64,000 nucleotides of DNA from Monoplex corrugatus (GCA_030674185.1 JAPXFY010000031.1:39063532-39127531); one strand, 5' to 3'; numbered from the stretch's first letter, positions 35,772 through 50,280 are shown. Numbers and translations are program-made. Notes: a model not told the origin generated them from the sequence alone.

Positions 35772-38700
35772 TAGATATATATAGAGACACACACACACAC
35801 TCAGGGAAACACAGAAACAAAGACACACATATATGTAAGCTCATGTTATATAACATATTCTGAAACAAATGTCAGTCACAGAACAACCACTGATGACTTT
35901 GCATCAGCTTTCATCCATCTCTCCTGGTCCTCTGCCATTCTCTGGGAACTGCAGAAGTTCAGGACTGTCAATTCTTGGATGCTGTCTTCCCAACTCTTCT
36001 TCTGCCTTCCTTTTTTCCTTCTCCCTGAGACAATGTCTTGCAGTATGGTTTCTGCAAGGCCTGAGGACCCTGTGACATGTCTCATTGTCTGTACCACTTT
36101 ATTTTGTGTCTTTTCACTGTAGTCAGTCTTTGAATGGGCCAATAAGCTAGCTTGTTTGACTCCACAGTGCACAGTATTGTTTGTGACATGATTGATATAG
36201 GAGATGCATAGAAACTTTCGATAACACATAATCTATATGTCGGACCTTTTTATGAAATTCATTGTGAAAGTCCACGTTTCACAAGCTTAAAGGAAAATGG
36301 ACCTGAATAGCCTCACTGACCAACACACACTTTAACCGATAGGAATGACCCCAATGACAAAACAACACTTCCATCTATATCAATAACCTCACTGACCAAA
36401 CAACATTTCAACCAATATGAATGACCATATTGATCAAATAACACTTCCACCAATATGAACGGCCTCACTGACCAAACAACACTTCCATCAATAAGAGAAT
36501 GGCCTCACTCATCAAATAGCACTGCCATCAATATGAATGACTTCACTGAATAACAATTTGATCAACATAAACGACCTCACTGACCATTACTGAATTGTTT
36601 TTTTAAGCCCAGCTGACTGTGCAGAGCCATATCAGGGCTATAACCCGGAACCGTTTCAAAACATACACAATACTTCAAGAGGACCAAAAAATGAAAAAAA
36701 TTAAGCAGGCATATGAATGCATTTGCACACATAATATGAGATGCCCTGGCATTGATCACTCCATCCAATCTATCACAAAGGAGATTTAAAAAACATACCT
36801 AAATACAAAACTAAACATAACTAAGGACTCTAAACTACATATAAAACGGCCCTAAATTAACTAAAATTGCTTCAGCGTATCTCATTTCCCTAGAGCCAAA
36901 AAATGCACACAATGCTTGTATCCAATTATCAATCCTAATAGAAAGCACATAAGACTTTATCAAACACAAACAGGTGAACGGACCAGCAAGGCAGATAATG
37001 ATAGAAAGAAATGGCAGAAAGCAAAGGCACAAGGCAGAAACAAAAAGAGTGACAGAAAAGATGAAATTTCTAGCACAGAGCTTCCAAAAGATGGGGATAC
37101 TATTTATACCAAAAGAGCCCCCAGCATCCCCACGGGGGACATCACTGACCAAAAAATACTTCTATCAATATGAATGGCCTCAATGACCAAATAACACTTC
37201 CATGAATGTCAAGTCACTGATGACCAATGCTCTGGTAAGGCTGCCAAATATGCATATAACCCAAAATGAGGCAAGATAGAGTGGTAAGACTTGTAGAACC
37301 AAAAACAACACAAAACAAAAAAAAAACAAACAAAACAAAGACACCATGCCTTACCAGGAGCAGACAACCCTGCAGGCCATAGGTCTCCAGCAGATACTCA
37401 ATGAAGGGTGGCATGGCAAACTGACCAATGGAAGCCCCGGCCAGTGCCAATCCATTGGCCAGCGACCGTCGCTTGTTGAAATACAGGCCTAACATCACCA
37501 GACAGTTTCCGTAAATTGATGCATTGCCAATACCTGCAGAATAACAATAATGATGACAACAGTAATAATGATAATGATAACAGTAATAGTAATAATAACA
37601 ACAGTAGTATAATAAAAATACTAATAAGAGTAATAACACTACTATAACAATAATCAGGGCTTCTGATAACATAAATGTGTCCCCGATGCTTTTAACATTG
37701 AAAAGATGCACCGCATGTTTGTAAAGCAGCTCCCTGTAAATAAAAATGAAATGATCAAAAAACGGTTTAAAAAAAAAAGTTCTGCTAGGCATGCCATACC
37801 GATCACCCCATCTGTCAAGATTACCTGAAATGTCTACTGGTGCTCATCACCACACTGTCATCTAATCCATTAAGCAGTGGTGGTCACTGTGGGAACTAAT
37901 AGGATGCAGCAGCAGACAGTATTGTCCATCTCTATCTCTGGGCTGTAGTTCAGACATAGTGAGGCTGCTCCAGTGTTTGATATTTGCAACACAGCTCTTT
38001 CTCTGTCCACTGCAGGGATGGCTTCCTTCCAAGATGCTGTGAAGGACAGTCTTGGACAGCGTGTCATGGCAGGTGACATGACCAAATCAAGCAAGCTTGC
38101 ATCATTTCTCAACTGCCATCTCTCTTTCTCTCTCTCTCTTCGAAGATATACAAATACAGATATGCTTTTTGCTGCACCATCTTCTGCCCAGCTTTTCTGA
38201 TGTCGATACCACACAACTCAGTCCTACTTCTCTACACATCACCAATTCCAAGTTCATTCAGTCAAAGCGCCAATGGCAGTAGATCAACTTAAGCCATACT
38301 TATAAGCCACCACTTGATCACCTTCCAAAGGAGACTATGCACTGCAGCTAAGGCAATTTAGAGAAGTTCGAACAGTGCCTGTTCTAATCTGGCTTACTAA
38401 GGATGATGATGCCTACTAGGCCCCACACTAACAACAGTAATCGCTGAGTTGCAAAACCAGACCGAGATCCCATTGAGGACATCAGCATGACGTTAATCTT
38501 GTTTTATATGTACTTGTTAGTCTTATGACCACATCCACCACTACTATGGATCTGCTTATAATCTACTACTACCATCACCACAATAACCATGCACAATCAC
38601 CACCATTTTTACTACTACCATCATAATGCTTTATTGTTGTGGTTGTTGTATTTCACAGCTGTAGTTACACTTAAATACCTTTGATGTAAGCACTGAGTGG

Positions 38701-40287
38701 AAACCCATGGCCATTAATTTTGCTGCGATGGTATTGAGTAGTGAAGGGCATACGCATTAAAAGAGTAAAGGTCATACAGCGATCATCATTTGGTGTCTGC
38801 AGCAAGATAAATTCAGGGTGGATTTTTAGTCCATTTGTTTTTCTTTCCTACCAAAACAATGATTTCAATTCTACAATAATGATAACAATAATAACAATAA
38901 TTTCACTTATGCAGTGCAAAAGCATGCTTGTTGCATTTTACAGTGGTAAAACATTATTAGACTTTCAATACAGTAAAAACAAACACTGACAAAACATGAA
39001 ATGAAAATAAATATTAGGAACCATTGTAACATAAGTAGTAGGAACCATAGTATAAAGAAGTACCAAACAATATAAATGAATGTAAGTATTCACAGACACA
39101 TAAACAATGCAGGTACACATACACACACACAAACACACACACAGAGGATGGTAAGTTAGGATACACTCATCCTGTTAGGCCTGTGACCCTTGACCCAAGA
39201 TACCATCCTTTCTTTGTCTCACCTGCACAAACACACACATGCACATGCACACAAACACAATGCTGAAAAAAGAGAGAGAGAAAAAAAAGCCAGAGTACAT
39301 TCAGCCTGTTAGTGTTAGGCATGCGACCTTTGTCCAGAATTGTCCTCCTGTCTCTGTCTCTTACACCCCCTCCTGCCCACACATATACACACACACACAC
39401 ACACACGCACACACAAACACACACAGACACGCACTCACACACAAATACATACACACAGACACACACACCGAGAAAAACATAGAAACACACACACACATCA
39501 CACACACATTTACAGAAACACACACACATATAGACACACACACACATAGACACACACACACATAGAGACACACACACACACACACCACACAAACAACACA
39601 CACACACGTTGCTAAGCCTGAGTACATACAGTGATACACACATATGCACAAGTACATACAAGCAAATCAAGCATGCAAAGCAGAAAACAGATTGTGCCAG
39701 TCGGTTAGAGCACTATACTGATCATGCAGGGGCTGGGGGTTCAATCCTTTGGCAAGCCACAGGAATTTTTTTTTTCTTCTTTTTTAGTACAGCCCCTTTA
39801 GCCCAGTTGGTTAGCACACCATGCTGGTAATGCTGAGGGTAAAGGGTTTGATCCTAAAGGGGACCACAGGTTATTGAAGACCTTGTTAGCGCATTTACTA
39901 CTACACAGCTACTTACTACCACCACCACCAGCGCTGATGAGGGGAGTCACTGACCGAAACAGATGCCGAAAGTGGCAATGACGTACTCCATGCTGAAGAG
40001 GAGGCTGCCCAGAGCCATGCCCACCATGCCGATCGCCGCGCCGATCATTGTCACCTGGCGTACCGTGAACATCTGTCCCAGCATTATGCACACGGGTGCT
40101 GAAATATCCATGACAATGAAACATATTCATGTCACAGTTCTCTTTCAGCAATTCAATTCAATAATCATTTACAGTCAGATTAAGTAATCATGTGCTGACA
40201 ACTTATTTTGCTTTATGTAAGTGTGTGTGTGAGTGTGTGTGTGTATGTGTAGTGTGTGTGTGTGTGTTGTGTGTGTAGTGGTGTGTG

Positions 40288-40344
<57 letters not shown>

Positions 40345-41735
40345 GTGTCTGTCTCTATGTGTGTGTATCTGTTTGTGTGTCTGCGTAAACGTTCACATCT
40401 GAGCAGCTGACTCAGGTAAGGATCATTTCATTTCATAATATAAAAATGTTGATGGTTTCTAAAGTATCAGAGACGTACCCATGAAAGCATAGACAATGGC
40501 AGATCCCCCCATCATCATAGCAGCGAGGGAGGTGGGGATGTTGAAGAAGCTCTGGAACTCTGTCAGGAACATGCCCGTTGACTTGGCCGTGCCCACCATG
40601 AAGAACACACTCACAAAGCATCCTGAAACAGTAAACAGAACAGTGTTGCTGGGAAGATGGGCACTGCCAAAGTTGGAGAGGAGATGGACACAGCCAGTTT
40701 TGGAGAGGAGATGGGCACTGCCAGTGTTGGTGAGGAGACGGCACTGCCAGTGTTGGGAGGAGACGGGCACTGCCAGTGTTGGTGAGGAGACGGGCATTGC
40801 CAGTGTTGGTGAGGAGATGGGCAATGCCAGTGTTGGTGAGGAGACGGGCACTGCCAGTGTTGGTGAGGAGATGGGCACTGCCAGTGTTGGTGAGGAGACG
40901 GCCACTGCCAGTATTGGTGAGGAGATGGGCACTGCCAGTGTTGGTGAGACAGGCACTGCCAGTGTTGGTGAGGAGACGGGCACTGCCAGTGTTGGTGAGA
41001 CAGGCACTGCCAGTGTTGGTGAGACAGGCACTGCCAGTGTTGGTGAGGAGACGGGCACTGCCAGTGTTGGTGAGGAGACAGGCACTGCCAGTGTTGGTGA
41101 GGAGACGGGCACTGCCAGTGTTGGTGAGACAGGCACTGCCAATGTTGATGAGGAGACGGGCACTGCCAGTGTTGGTGAGACAAGCACTGCCAGTGTTGGT
41201 GAGGAGACGGGCACTGCCAGTGTTGGTGAGGAGACAGGCACTGCCAGTGTTGGTGAGGAGACGGGCACTGCCAGTGTTGGTGAGACAGACACTGCCAGTG
41301 TTGGTGAGACAGGCACTGCCAGTGTTGGTGAGACGGGCACTGCCAGTGTTGGTGAGGAGACGGGCACTGCCAGTGTTGGTGAGGAGACAGGCACTGCCAG
41401 TGTTGGTGAGGAGATGCAATGCCAGTGTTGGTGAGGAGACGGGCAATGCCAGTGTTGGGAGGAGATGGGCAATACCAGTGTTGATGAGGAGATGGGCAAT
41501 GCCAGTGTTGGTGAGGGGATGGGCAATACCAGTGTTGGTGAGGAGATGGGCAATGCCAGTGTTGGTGAGGAGATGGGCAATGCCAGTGTTGGTGAGGAGA
41601 TGCAATGCCAGTGTTGGTGAGGAGATGGGCAATACCAGTGTCGGTGATGACAATACAATACAATACTTTATTTTGTATAACGCAAAATCTTGATAAAATC
41701 AAATCTAAGCGCTAAAACAGACACACAAGCACGTG

Positions 41736-41770
<35 letters not shown>

Positions 41771-44700
41771 ATGGCTAAAATGGGGAGAAAGAATAAAAGC
41801 AATGGAAAATTATAGAGAGCATATTATATACAATTATATATTACAATGTGAATCCCCTCTGAGTGGAGAGGGGATTGAGTGAGGTCAGGATTTTATGCAG
41901 AGGAGAAAAGGTGAGTTTTGAGAGCGGACTTGAAGGAGACAAAAGTAGGTTGCTGACGGACAGAGAGAGGAAGTTTGTTCCAGGAAAGTGGACCAGAAAC
42001 AGAGAAGGCTCGTGGACCATAGGTATTGAGCTTAGTGCATGGAAAGCGAAAAGTCAGAGGATCGGAGGCAGAGCGGAGGGTACGTGAAGGAACATAGATC
42101 TCAAGTAGGCTTGACAGGTAATCGGGGGCTGCGTTATTGAGGCTTTTGTAGCACATGGTGTCTAGTTTGTACTGTATGCGCTTTGATACAGGGAGCCAGT
42201 GAAGTTGTGCCAGGAGAGGAGATATGCGGTCAGCTTTTTTCTTTTTGAGTACAAGGCGTGCAGCATTGTTTTAAATGCGCTGCAGGATGTGAATGGTGGT
42301 GGCAGGAATACCAGACAGGAGTGAATTGCAATAGTCAATGCGAGACATTATGAAGGAGAGAACGAATGAGATGGGCAATGCCAGTGTTGGTGAGGAGATG
42401 GGCAATACCAGTGTTGGTGATGAGATGGACAATGCCAGTGTTAGTGAGGAGATGGGCAATGCCAGTGTTGGTGAGGAGACGGGCACTGCCAGTGTTGGTG
42501 AGGAGATGGGCAATGCCAGTGTTGGTGAGGAGATGGACTCCGCCAGTGTTGGTGCGGAGATGGACAATGCCAGTGTTGGTGAGGAGATGAGCACTGCCAG
42601 TGTTGGTGAGGAGATGGACTCCGCCAGTGTTGGTGAGGAGATGGACAATGCCAGTGTTGGTGAGGAGATGGACTACGCCAGTGTTGGTGAGGAGACGGGA
42701 AATGCCAGTGTTGGTGAGGAGATGGACATTGTTAGTGCTGGTGAGGAGATGGGCACCGCCAGTGTTGTGAGGAGATGGGCAATGCCAGTGTTGGTGAGGA
42801 AATGGACATTGTTAGTGTTGGTGAGGAGATGGGCATTGTTATTATTCATGAGGAGATGGACATTGTTAGTGCTGGTGAGGAGGTGGGTACTGTCAGTGTT
42901 GGTAGGAGATTGCTACTGCCAATGTTGGTGAGGAGATGGATACTGCCAGTGTTGGTGAGGAGATGGTACTGTCAGTGTTGGTGAAGAGATGGGTACTGTC
43001 TGTGTTGGTGAGGAGATGGGCACTGCCTGTGTTGGTGAAGAGATGGACACTGCCAGTGTTGGTGAGGAGATGGGTACTGCCAGTGTTGGTGAGGAGATGG
43101 ACACTGCCAGTGTTGGTGAGGAGATGGGTACTGCCAGTGTTGGTGAGGAGATGGACACTGCCAGTGTTGGTGAGATGATGGACACTGCCAGTGTTGGTGA
43201 GGAGATGGACACTGCCAGTGTTGGTGAGATGATGGACACTGCCTGTGTTGGTGAGGAGATGGACAATGCCAATGTTGGTGAGGAGATGGGCAATGCCAGT
43301 GTTGGTGAAGAGATGGACACTGCCTGTGTTGGTGAGGAGATGGACAATGCCAGTGTTGGTGAGGAGATGGACACTGCCAGTGTTGGTGAGGAGATGGACA
43401 ATGCCAGTGTTGGTGAGGAGATGGACAATGCCTGTGTTGGTGAGGAGATGGACAATGCCTGTGTTGGTGAGGAGATGGACACCACCAGTGTTGGTGAGGA
43501 GATGGGTACTGCCAGTGTTGGTGAGGAGATGGGTACTGCCAGTGTTGGTGAGGAGATGGACAATGCCTGTGTTGGTGAGGAGATAAGTACTGCCAGTGTT
43601 GGTGAGGAGATGGACAATGCCTGTGTTGGTGAGGAGATGGACAATGCCAGTTTTGGTGAGGAGATGGACAATGCCTGTGTTTGGTGAGGAAATGGGCACC
43701 ACCAGTGTTGGTGAGGAGATGGACAAAGCCAGTGTTGGTGAGAAGATGGACAATGCCAGTTTTGGTGGAGATGGGCAATGCCAGTGTTGGTGAGGAGATG
43801 GACAATGCCTGTGTTGGTGAGGAGATGGACAATGCCAATGTTGGTGAGGAGATGGGCAATGCCAGTGTTGGTGAGATGATGGACACTGCCTGTGTTGGTG
43901 AGGAGATGGACAATGCCAATGTTGGTGAGAAGATGGACACTGCCAGTGTTGGTGAGGAGATGGACAATGCCAGTTTTGGTGAGGAGATGGACAATGCCTG
44001 TGTTGGTGAGGAAATGGGCACCACCAGTGTTGGTGAGGAGATGGACAATGCCAGTGTTGGTGAGGAGATGGACAATGCCAGTTTTGGTGGAGATGGGCAA
44101 TGCCAGTGTTGGTGAGGAGATGGACAATGCCTGTGTTGGTGAGGAAATGGACAATGCCTGTGTTGGTGAGATGGACAATGCCAGTTTTGGTGGAGATGGG
44201 CAATGCCAGTGTTGGTGAGGAGATGGACAATGCCAGTGTTGGTGAGGAGATGGGCAATGCCAGTGTTGGTGAGGAGATGGACAATGCCAGTTTTGGTGGA
44301 GATGGGCAATGCCAGTGTTGGTGAGGAGATGGACAATGCCTGTGTTGGTGAGGAGATGGACAATGCCAGTGTTGGTGAGATGGACAATGCCAGTTTTGGT
44401 GGAGATGGGCAATGCCAGTGTTGGTGAGGAGATGGACAATGCCAGTGTTGGTGAGGAGATGGACAATGCCAGTGTTGGTGAGGAGATGGACAATGCCAGT
44501 GTTGGTGAGGAGATGGACACTGCCAGTGTTGGTGAGATGGACAATGCCAGTGTTGGTGAGGAGATGGGCAATGCCAGTGTTGGTGAGGAGATGGACAATG
44601 CCAGTGTTGGTGAAGAGATGGGCACCACCAGTGTAGGTGAAGAGATGGGCACCACCAGTGTAGGTGAAGAGATGGGCACCACCAGTGTAGGTGAAGAGAT

Positions 44701-47700
44701 GGGCACCACCAGTGTAGGTGAAGAGATGGGCACCACCAGTGTAGGTGAAGAGATGGGCACCACCAGTGCTGGTGAAGAGATGGGCACCACCAGTGTTGGT
44801 GAAGAGATGGGCACCACCAGTGTAGGTGAAGAGATGGGCACCACCAGTGTAGGTGAAGAGATGGGCACCACCAGTGTAGGTGAAGAGATGGGCACCACCA
44901 GTGCTGGTGAAGAGATGTGCACCACCAGTGCTGGTGAAGAGATGGGCACCACCAGTGCTGGTGAAGAGATGGGCACCACCAGTGTTGGTGAAGAGATGGG
45001 CACCACCGGTGTTAGTGAGGAAATAGGCACCACCAGTGTAGGTGAGGAGACGGGCTTTGCCAACTTGCCTCTCAGCTTTCTATCAGGACATGAAGGAGGA
45101 CGACGGACTCTACTGTCGATCATGTGGGAAACAAGACTTATCCTAGAGGCACATGTTCTTCTATTGGTGCTGTATGGGAAAGGGTCCTGTGGCTTTCGGT
45201 TCTCCATCTGCTGGTCCTTCATCCATTGAACAGCAGGCTTTCTGAGCTGTTCAAATGTGATTGTGCCCTGTGCCGGTGCACTGTTGTCATAAGCTTACTC
45301 TGTTGCAGGCATTGTCTTCCCAGTGTAATGAGGCTGGCCTTACAGTATCCTTATGTCATTTTAATAACCATCCCTGGTCATGGTATCCTTGCTTTCAACT
45401 CTCTGTATATGAAAATCCAAAACAAGTGTGACTGCCTGTGTTCAAGCAAACAGGAACCAGAAAAAAAAACCCGATAAAAAACCCGAACGCGTATTTAATA
45501 CAACCAGACAAGACAAACACTGTCTTGTTGTATGAAATAGGGGTTCCGAGTTTTTCGTTTTTTTTGTTTTTTTTTCGTTTTTTTTTCTGGTCTCTGTATA
45601 TCTTTAGGCTGCGGATATCTTCAATACAGGCAATGTGCTCGGTCCAAGGAACCTGGTATCTGATGAACTGCCAACCTATGTTTGACAAGCCATACTTCTT
45701 CAAAACTTGAAGATTGGATGCCACATCCTGCCACATGATCCAAAACAACTGTGACTGCCAGTGTTCAAGCAAGGAAGTTTCAGTCTTTTTCTCATAATTT
45801 TTTTTACTTGGTGTTTGTTTGTTTGTGATCTTACGCTTGACAAAGGCCAATTGGCAGAAAATTTGCGCCTGTGTTGTCTGGTTGTATTAAATACGCGTTC
45901 TGATTCTTGCCACGTGATGTTGCAAATCTTGCGCGGACATTTTTGGTGGCATTGTTCCAGCTGTGAATGTACCTTCGGTAGTTATTCCAGGTCTCACAGC
46001 AGGGAGTTCAACACAACGGCTCTTACACAATGGAACACTGACAGGACTCTGTACACTGACACGCTATGATGGGCATAATATCAGCAAGGATGAACGCTTC
46101 ACACCTTGGTGGAGTCACAAGAACTCGGTAACATCTGTGACACGGAGGATCCATTGATAGAACGTGCACCATCAACCCATGGTTTAAATAATGGTTTTAT
46201 GTGTGTGTGTGTGTGTTCGTTCGTTGCTTGATTTAACGTCTTTTCACTATAAGTGATATTAGACGGGGAAAAATGGCATGGAGGATGAAATAAGGGGGGG
46301 GGGGGGGGGTGGAGGGGAGAGGGGGAACAGAGTAAGGGACGTAAAAAAAATTAAAAGGAAGCGGCAAGGTCTTAAGAAAAAGGATATGGATGAACAGAGA
46401 AATGAAACTAGAACAACGCTAACATCAATAATGTAAAAGAAAAATCGTCATAAAAACAAGACAAAACAAAACAAAAATAATCATAATTATAATAATAATC
46501 TTAAAGTAACGCATTAACAGGACTGTGAACCAATGATTCTGAAATTTTAACTAACAAAACTTGATCCGATACAACTTCTTTAAAATGCGTTTCAAGATAG
46601 TTTCCTTGTGTAAACGTCTTTGGTAAAAAGGAACGAAGCTTTCTGCAGTAAAACAAACAGTGATACAATGTGAATTGTTCGCCACAAATACATAAAACGT
46701 TGTTACAATATTTTGTTTTCAAAGCGTTCAGTTGAATGCGAAAATATGTCATAACAATTAATCTCAAATGATATAACGAGGAATACTGCAAATTTTTACA
46801 GATATTTTGAACTGAAAGTTTGATTCTTTTTTGAGACACAAATTTTTCATTTAAATGTTCATGAAATCGAATCCATGATGCTAATTCTAGCGAGTTGTAA
46901 GCTTCTTTTACCGAGGTGTTAACATGTAATTCTATGGAATTTTCAGAATGGAGGGCACCGGATTTAGCTGCTCTGTCAACTACGTTGTTGCCATGAAGAC
47001 CAACATGAGAAGGCACCCAGCATAAATTGATTTCCGAACCATTTATCTTTAAACAATGTATTAGATGATTTGCCTCAATAATTAAGTCAGGTCTTGTGTC
47101 TGTATCAAAAGACTGTAAGGCATATAATACAGATTTTGAATCAACAAAGAGAACTACTTTGAATGACACAGGCCGAAGGCTTATTAAATAATGCAACGCT
47201 TGAACAACAGCGACCAATTCTGCTGTATATATAGATACATTTGCCCCAATGAAAAAAGACTTTTTAATGTTAAATTTTGGAACATAAAAGGCTGCTCCAG
47301 CGCTCTGGTTTGCTAAGACTGACCCATCGGTAAAAATGTGGAGGTGGGTACTGTACTTTTCATCGATGTGTTCACAAGCTGTGGATAGCGTAATGTTGAC
47401 ATTATCATCTTTTTTAACTTTTGCATAATCGAGATCAAATGTGGCATTTAGCATTTCCCATGTAGGGATAGGCGTTATCGTTGGTTTCTCAGCAATTTCA
47501 TCCATTGTTATGTTGGACTGTTTGATCAGGCCAGATATGTAAGTTGCGGCTGTAATTTGTGATGAAATGTTTTTTGCTCGTTTTGGAAAGTCAGTATCAG
47601 ACCTGATCTTAATTTCTTTGCTCACAAAATTATCCACTTGTGAAGTAGTTCTAATTGCAAACTTTGCTGTAGCTAACTCACGATGGTTGTTTAAAGGTAG

Positions 47701-50234
47701 AATTCCAGCAACTTTGTACGTTTCCAGAGTAGAAGCATGAGTTGGTACACCTAGTGCAATTTTAAGACTTTTGCAGTCCAAGCTCTGAATCTTTTTTAGT
47801 AAATATTTGGGTGCATTGAAGAAAACTTCTTGCGCGTAGGATAATTTAGACCTGACCAGCGCTGTTGACAGATGAATCAGTACATTTGTATCCATTCCCC
47901 AGGGTAATTTGCTTATTATCTTTAGAAAAATTTAAGGTTTTTCGCGCTTTTGTTAAAATATAATCAAAATGGACATTCCAGCTTAATTTGGACGTGATGT
48001 AAACTCCCAGGAATTTTACGACCTGTTTGTAATTTAACACTTCACCAAGCAATTTGAAAATAGGCAAGTTATTTGAGTTACCACCAGGATCAAACAGCAT
48101 CATGTTAGTTTTTTCTGCTGACAACGACAGCCCATTTTCTAACATATAGTTTCCAAGATTATCAAGATCAATCTGATACAACTTCCTGATGTAATTTCGC
48201 GTTCTCTGTGGAGTTGTCTTTTTTAAAGTGATATTCATCCAAGTGCATATATCATCAGCGTACTGTACTAAAACAACACGATTTGAAAGAGCTTTAGGAA
48301 GATCCTGTATAAGGATATTAAATAAAATAGGTGCTATCACTGAACCTTGTGGAATCCCCATGTCGAGGCATCGTGAAGAAGAATAACTAGCTCCCACTCT
48401 TGCCTGAATTGTTCTATTAGCTAAAAAAGATTTAATGTAATTGAACATATTGCCCGATAAACCAACAGATTTTAGCTTGAACAATAAACGTTTATGCCAA
48501 ACTTGATCGTAAGCTTTTTTCACATCAAAGAAAGTAGCTAAAACACTTTTTCTGCGGGCAAACTGTTGTTTGATCTGAGTTGTAAGTTTAACTAGGTGCT
48601 CAACTGCGGATCTTCCTTTTCTAAAACCTGCCTGGTTTACCGGAATAACGTTATTTTTATCACAGTAGTGTAAAAGTCTGTTTAAGACCAATCTTTCCAT
48701 TAGTTTGCTTGTGTGGGACGTTAAAGCAATAGGTCTGTAACTGTTTTTATCGGTTTTCGATTTTCCTGTTTTTAAGATTGGTATAACTATAGACTTTTGC
48801 CAGATTTGTGGCACAGTTCCAGTAACCCAGCATTTCTGCAAAATTTTGTGTAGGAAAATAAGGTAGTTTTCAGGGAGATGTTTAATCATTTCAGTCGAAA
48901 CTGCATCAACACCTACCGAACTCTTTTTGTTGTGTAGAGACAGTACTGTGTTTTTTAGCTCTTCTAAGGTGATTGGAGAATTAAACCAGAGATCATTCTG
49001 TGGTACTGGATCAGTGTAGATTGGGTTGTAATCTTCCATTTCTCTGTGATGTTTGCAGTCAGGAGATAAACCTTCAACTTTACTGTTTTTGGCGAACAGA
49101 TCCACAAAAGTTTCTGCTTTGTCCATGTCTGAAGGAAATGTGTTACATGTTTCAATCATTATCGGACACCTAGGTAAGTTGGTTCCATCCTTCATTTGTT
49201 TCATTTTCGTCCAGACTTTATGGAAATCTTTGAAATCTGAAATTTCTTTTGTGCAGAATGATGCCCAATAATCTTTCTTTGCTTCAGCAATGATTTTGTT
49301 ACATTGGATGTTAGCTTTTTTCATTTCAACATGATCCTCAGGTTTCCGGCTTTTGATGTAGATTTTGAATTTCTCCCTTTTATATTGAACTGCTTTCTCA
49401 CATGCCTCTGTCCACCAAACATTACCCAATCGATTATTTGATCTAGAAGATTTGAGTTTCGGAATCGATAGGTCTGCAGCGGCTAAAATTGACTCTTGGA
49501 ATTTAGAAAACATAATGTCTACATTTTCACTTTCATAATGTCTGTAATCTTGATTAGCTAGAGCAGTTCGAAATAAGGACCAGTCAGAACGCTTGTAATT
49601 ATATTTTGGAATAATTTCAGGAGAGCTGTCTTTCATCCTGATGTTTTTGTCAGTTATGGTTATGATGATAGGTAGGTGATCGCTTCCCAAAGTGTCTCTG
49701 TGAGTTTCCCAGGTACAGGATGGTGCTAATTCTGGTGAGATTAGAGACAAATCGATGGCTGTCGCCCTGTGTTTGGAAACATCAGGGATCCTAGTGACAC
49801 TACCATCATTTAGAAGGTAAAGCGAACTATCAACGATATTTTCTACCAAACGATTGCTCGTAACAGTAGAACAGTTCTTTTCCCAAAATGGGGAGTGGGA
49901 ATTAAAGTCTCCACCTATTAGCCATTTACCACGCTGCTGATCTTGGATAGTGCGCAGCCATTCTGTGTTGTGGTCATTTGGACCTGTTGGTAGGTAGACT
50001 GACAAAACGTTAATGTTTAGAGAATTGCTTAATTGGACAGTGGCAGCACAAGCATGCAAATCTTCGCTTGATTTCAAAACTGGGGAAGTAAGTAAGCAGT
50101 ATTGTAACTCTTTGAGTATATAAATCGCGGTGGATACCTTCTTCCCGTGATTCCCACATTCATAGACTGGAGGATAATAATAATTGGGGAAATTGGGAAG
50201 CTTGGTAGCGACAACATTCATCGACTGTGTGTGT

Positions 50235-50280
<46 letters not shown>

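Larger units (their letters stand above)
46215..50222 (-). mobile_element. RNase H-bearing (I-superfamily-like) non-LTR retrotransposon, 5' truncated
   Basis: The endonuclease-RT-RNase H order on the minus strand defines an RNase H-bearing non-LTR element. The 5' end stops within the endonuclease at a (TG)n tract (50223 on), so ORF1 and the first part of the endonuclease are absent. The 3' untranslated part runs from 46500 to about 46215 and contains ATTTAACGTCTTTTCACTAT (plus strand) and a ~16-base poly-G. The element lies in intron 1 of the transporter gene, same strand. One frameshift separates the two open frames. Confidence 0.9.

Noticed and set aside
39790..39870. Possible functional tRNA gene
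   Set aside because: A/B-box-like motifs exist but the anticodon arm does not form with U33 and the T-arm pairs poorly; better explained as SINE heads.
42893..45222. Frames up to 769 codons on the minus strand and 306 on the plus strand with nonapeptide repeats
   Set aside because: Both strands and several frames are open at once through the 27-bp array, which is expected for a stop-free repeat unit and not evidence of coding.
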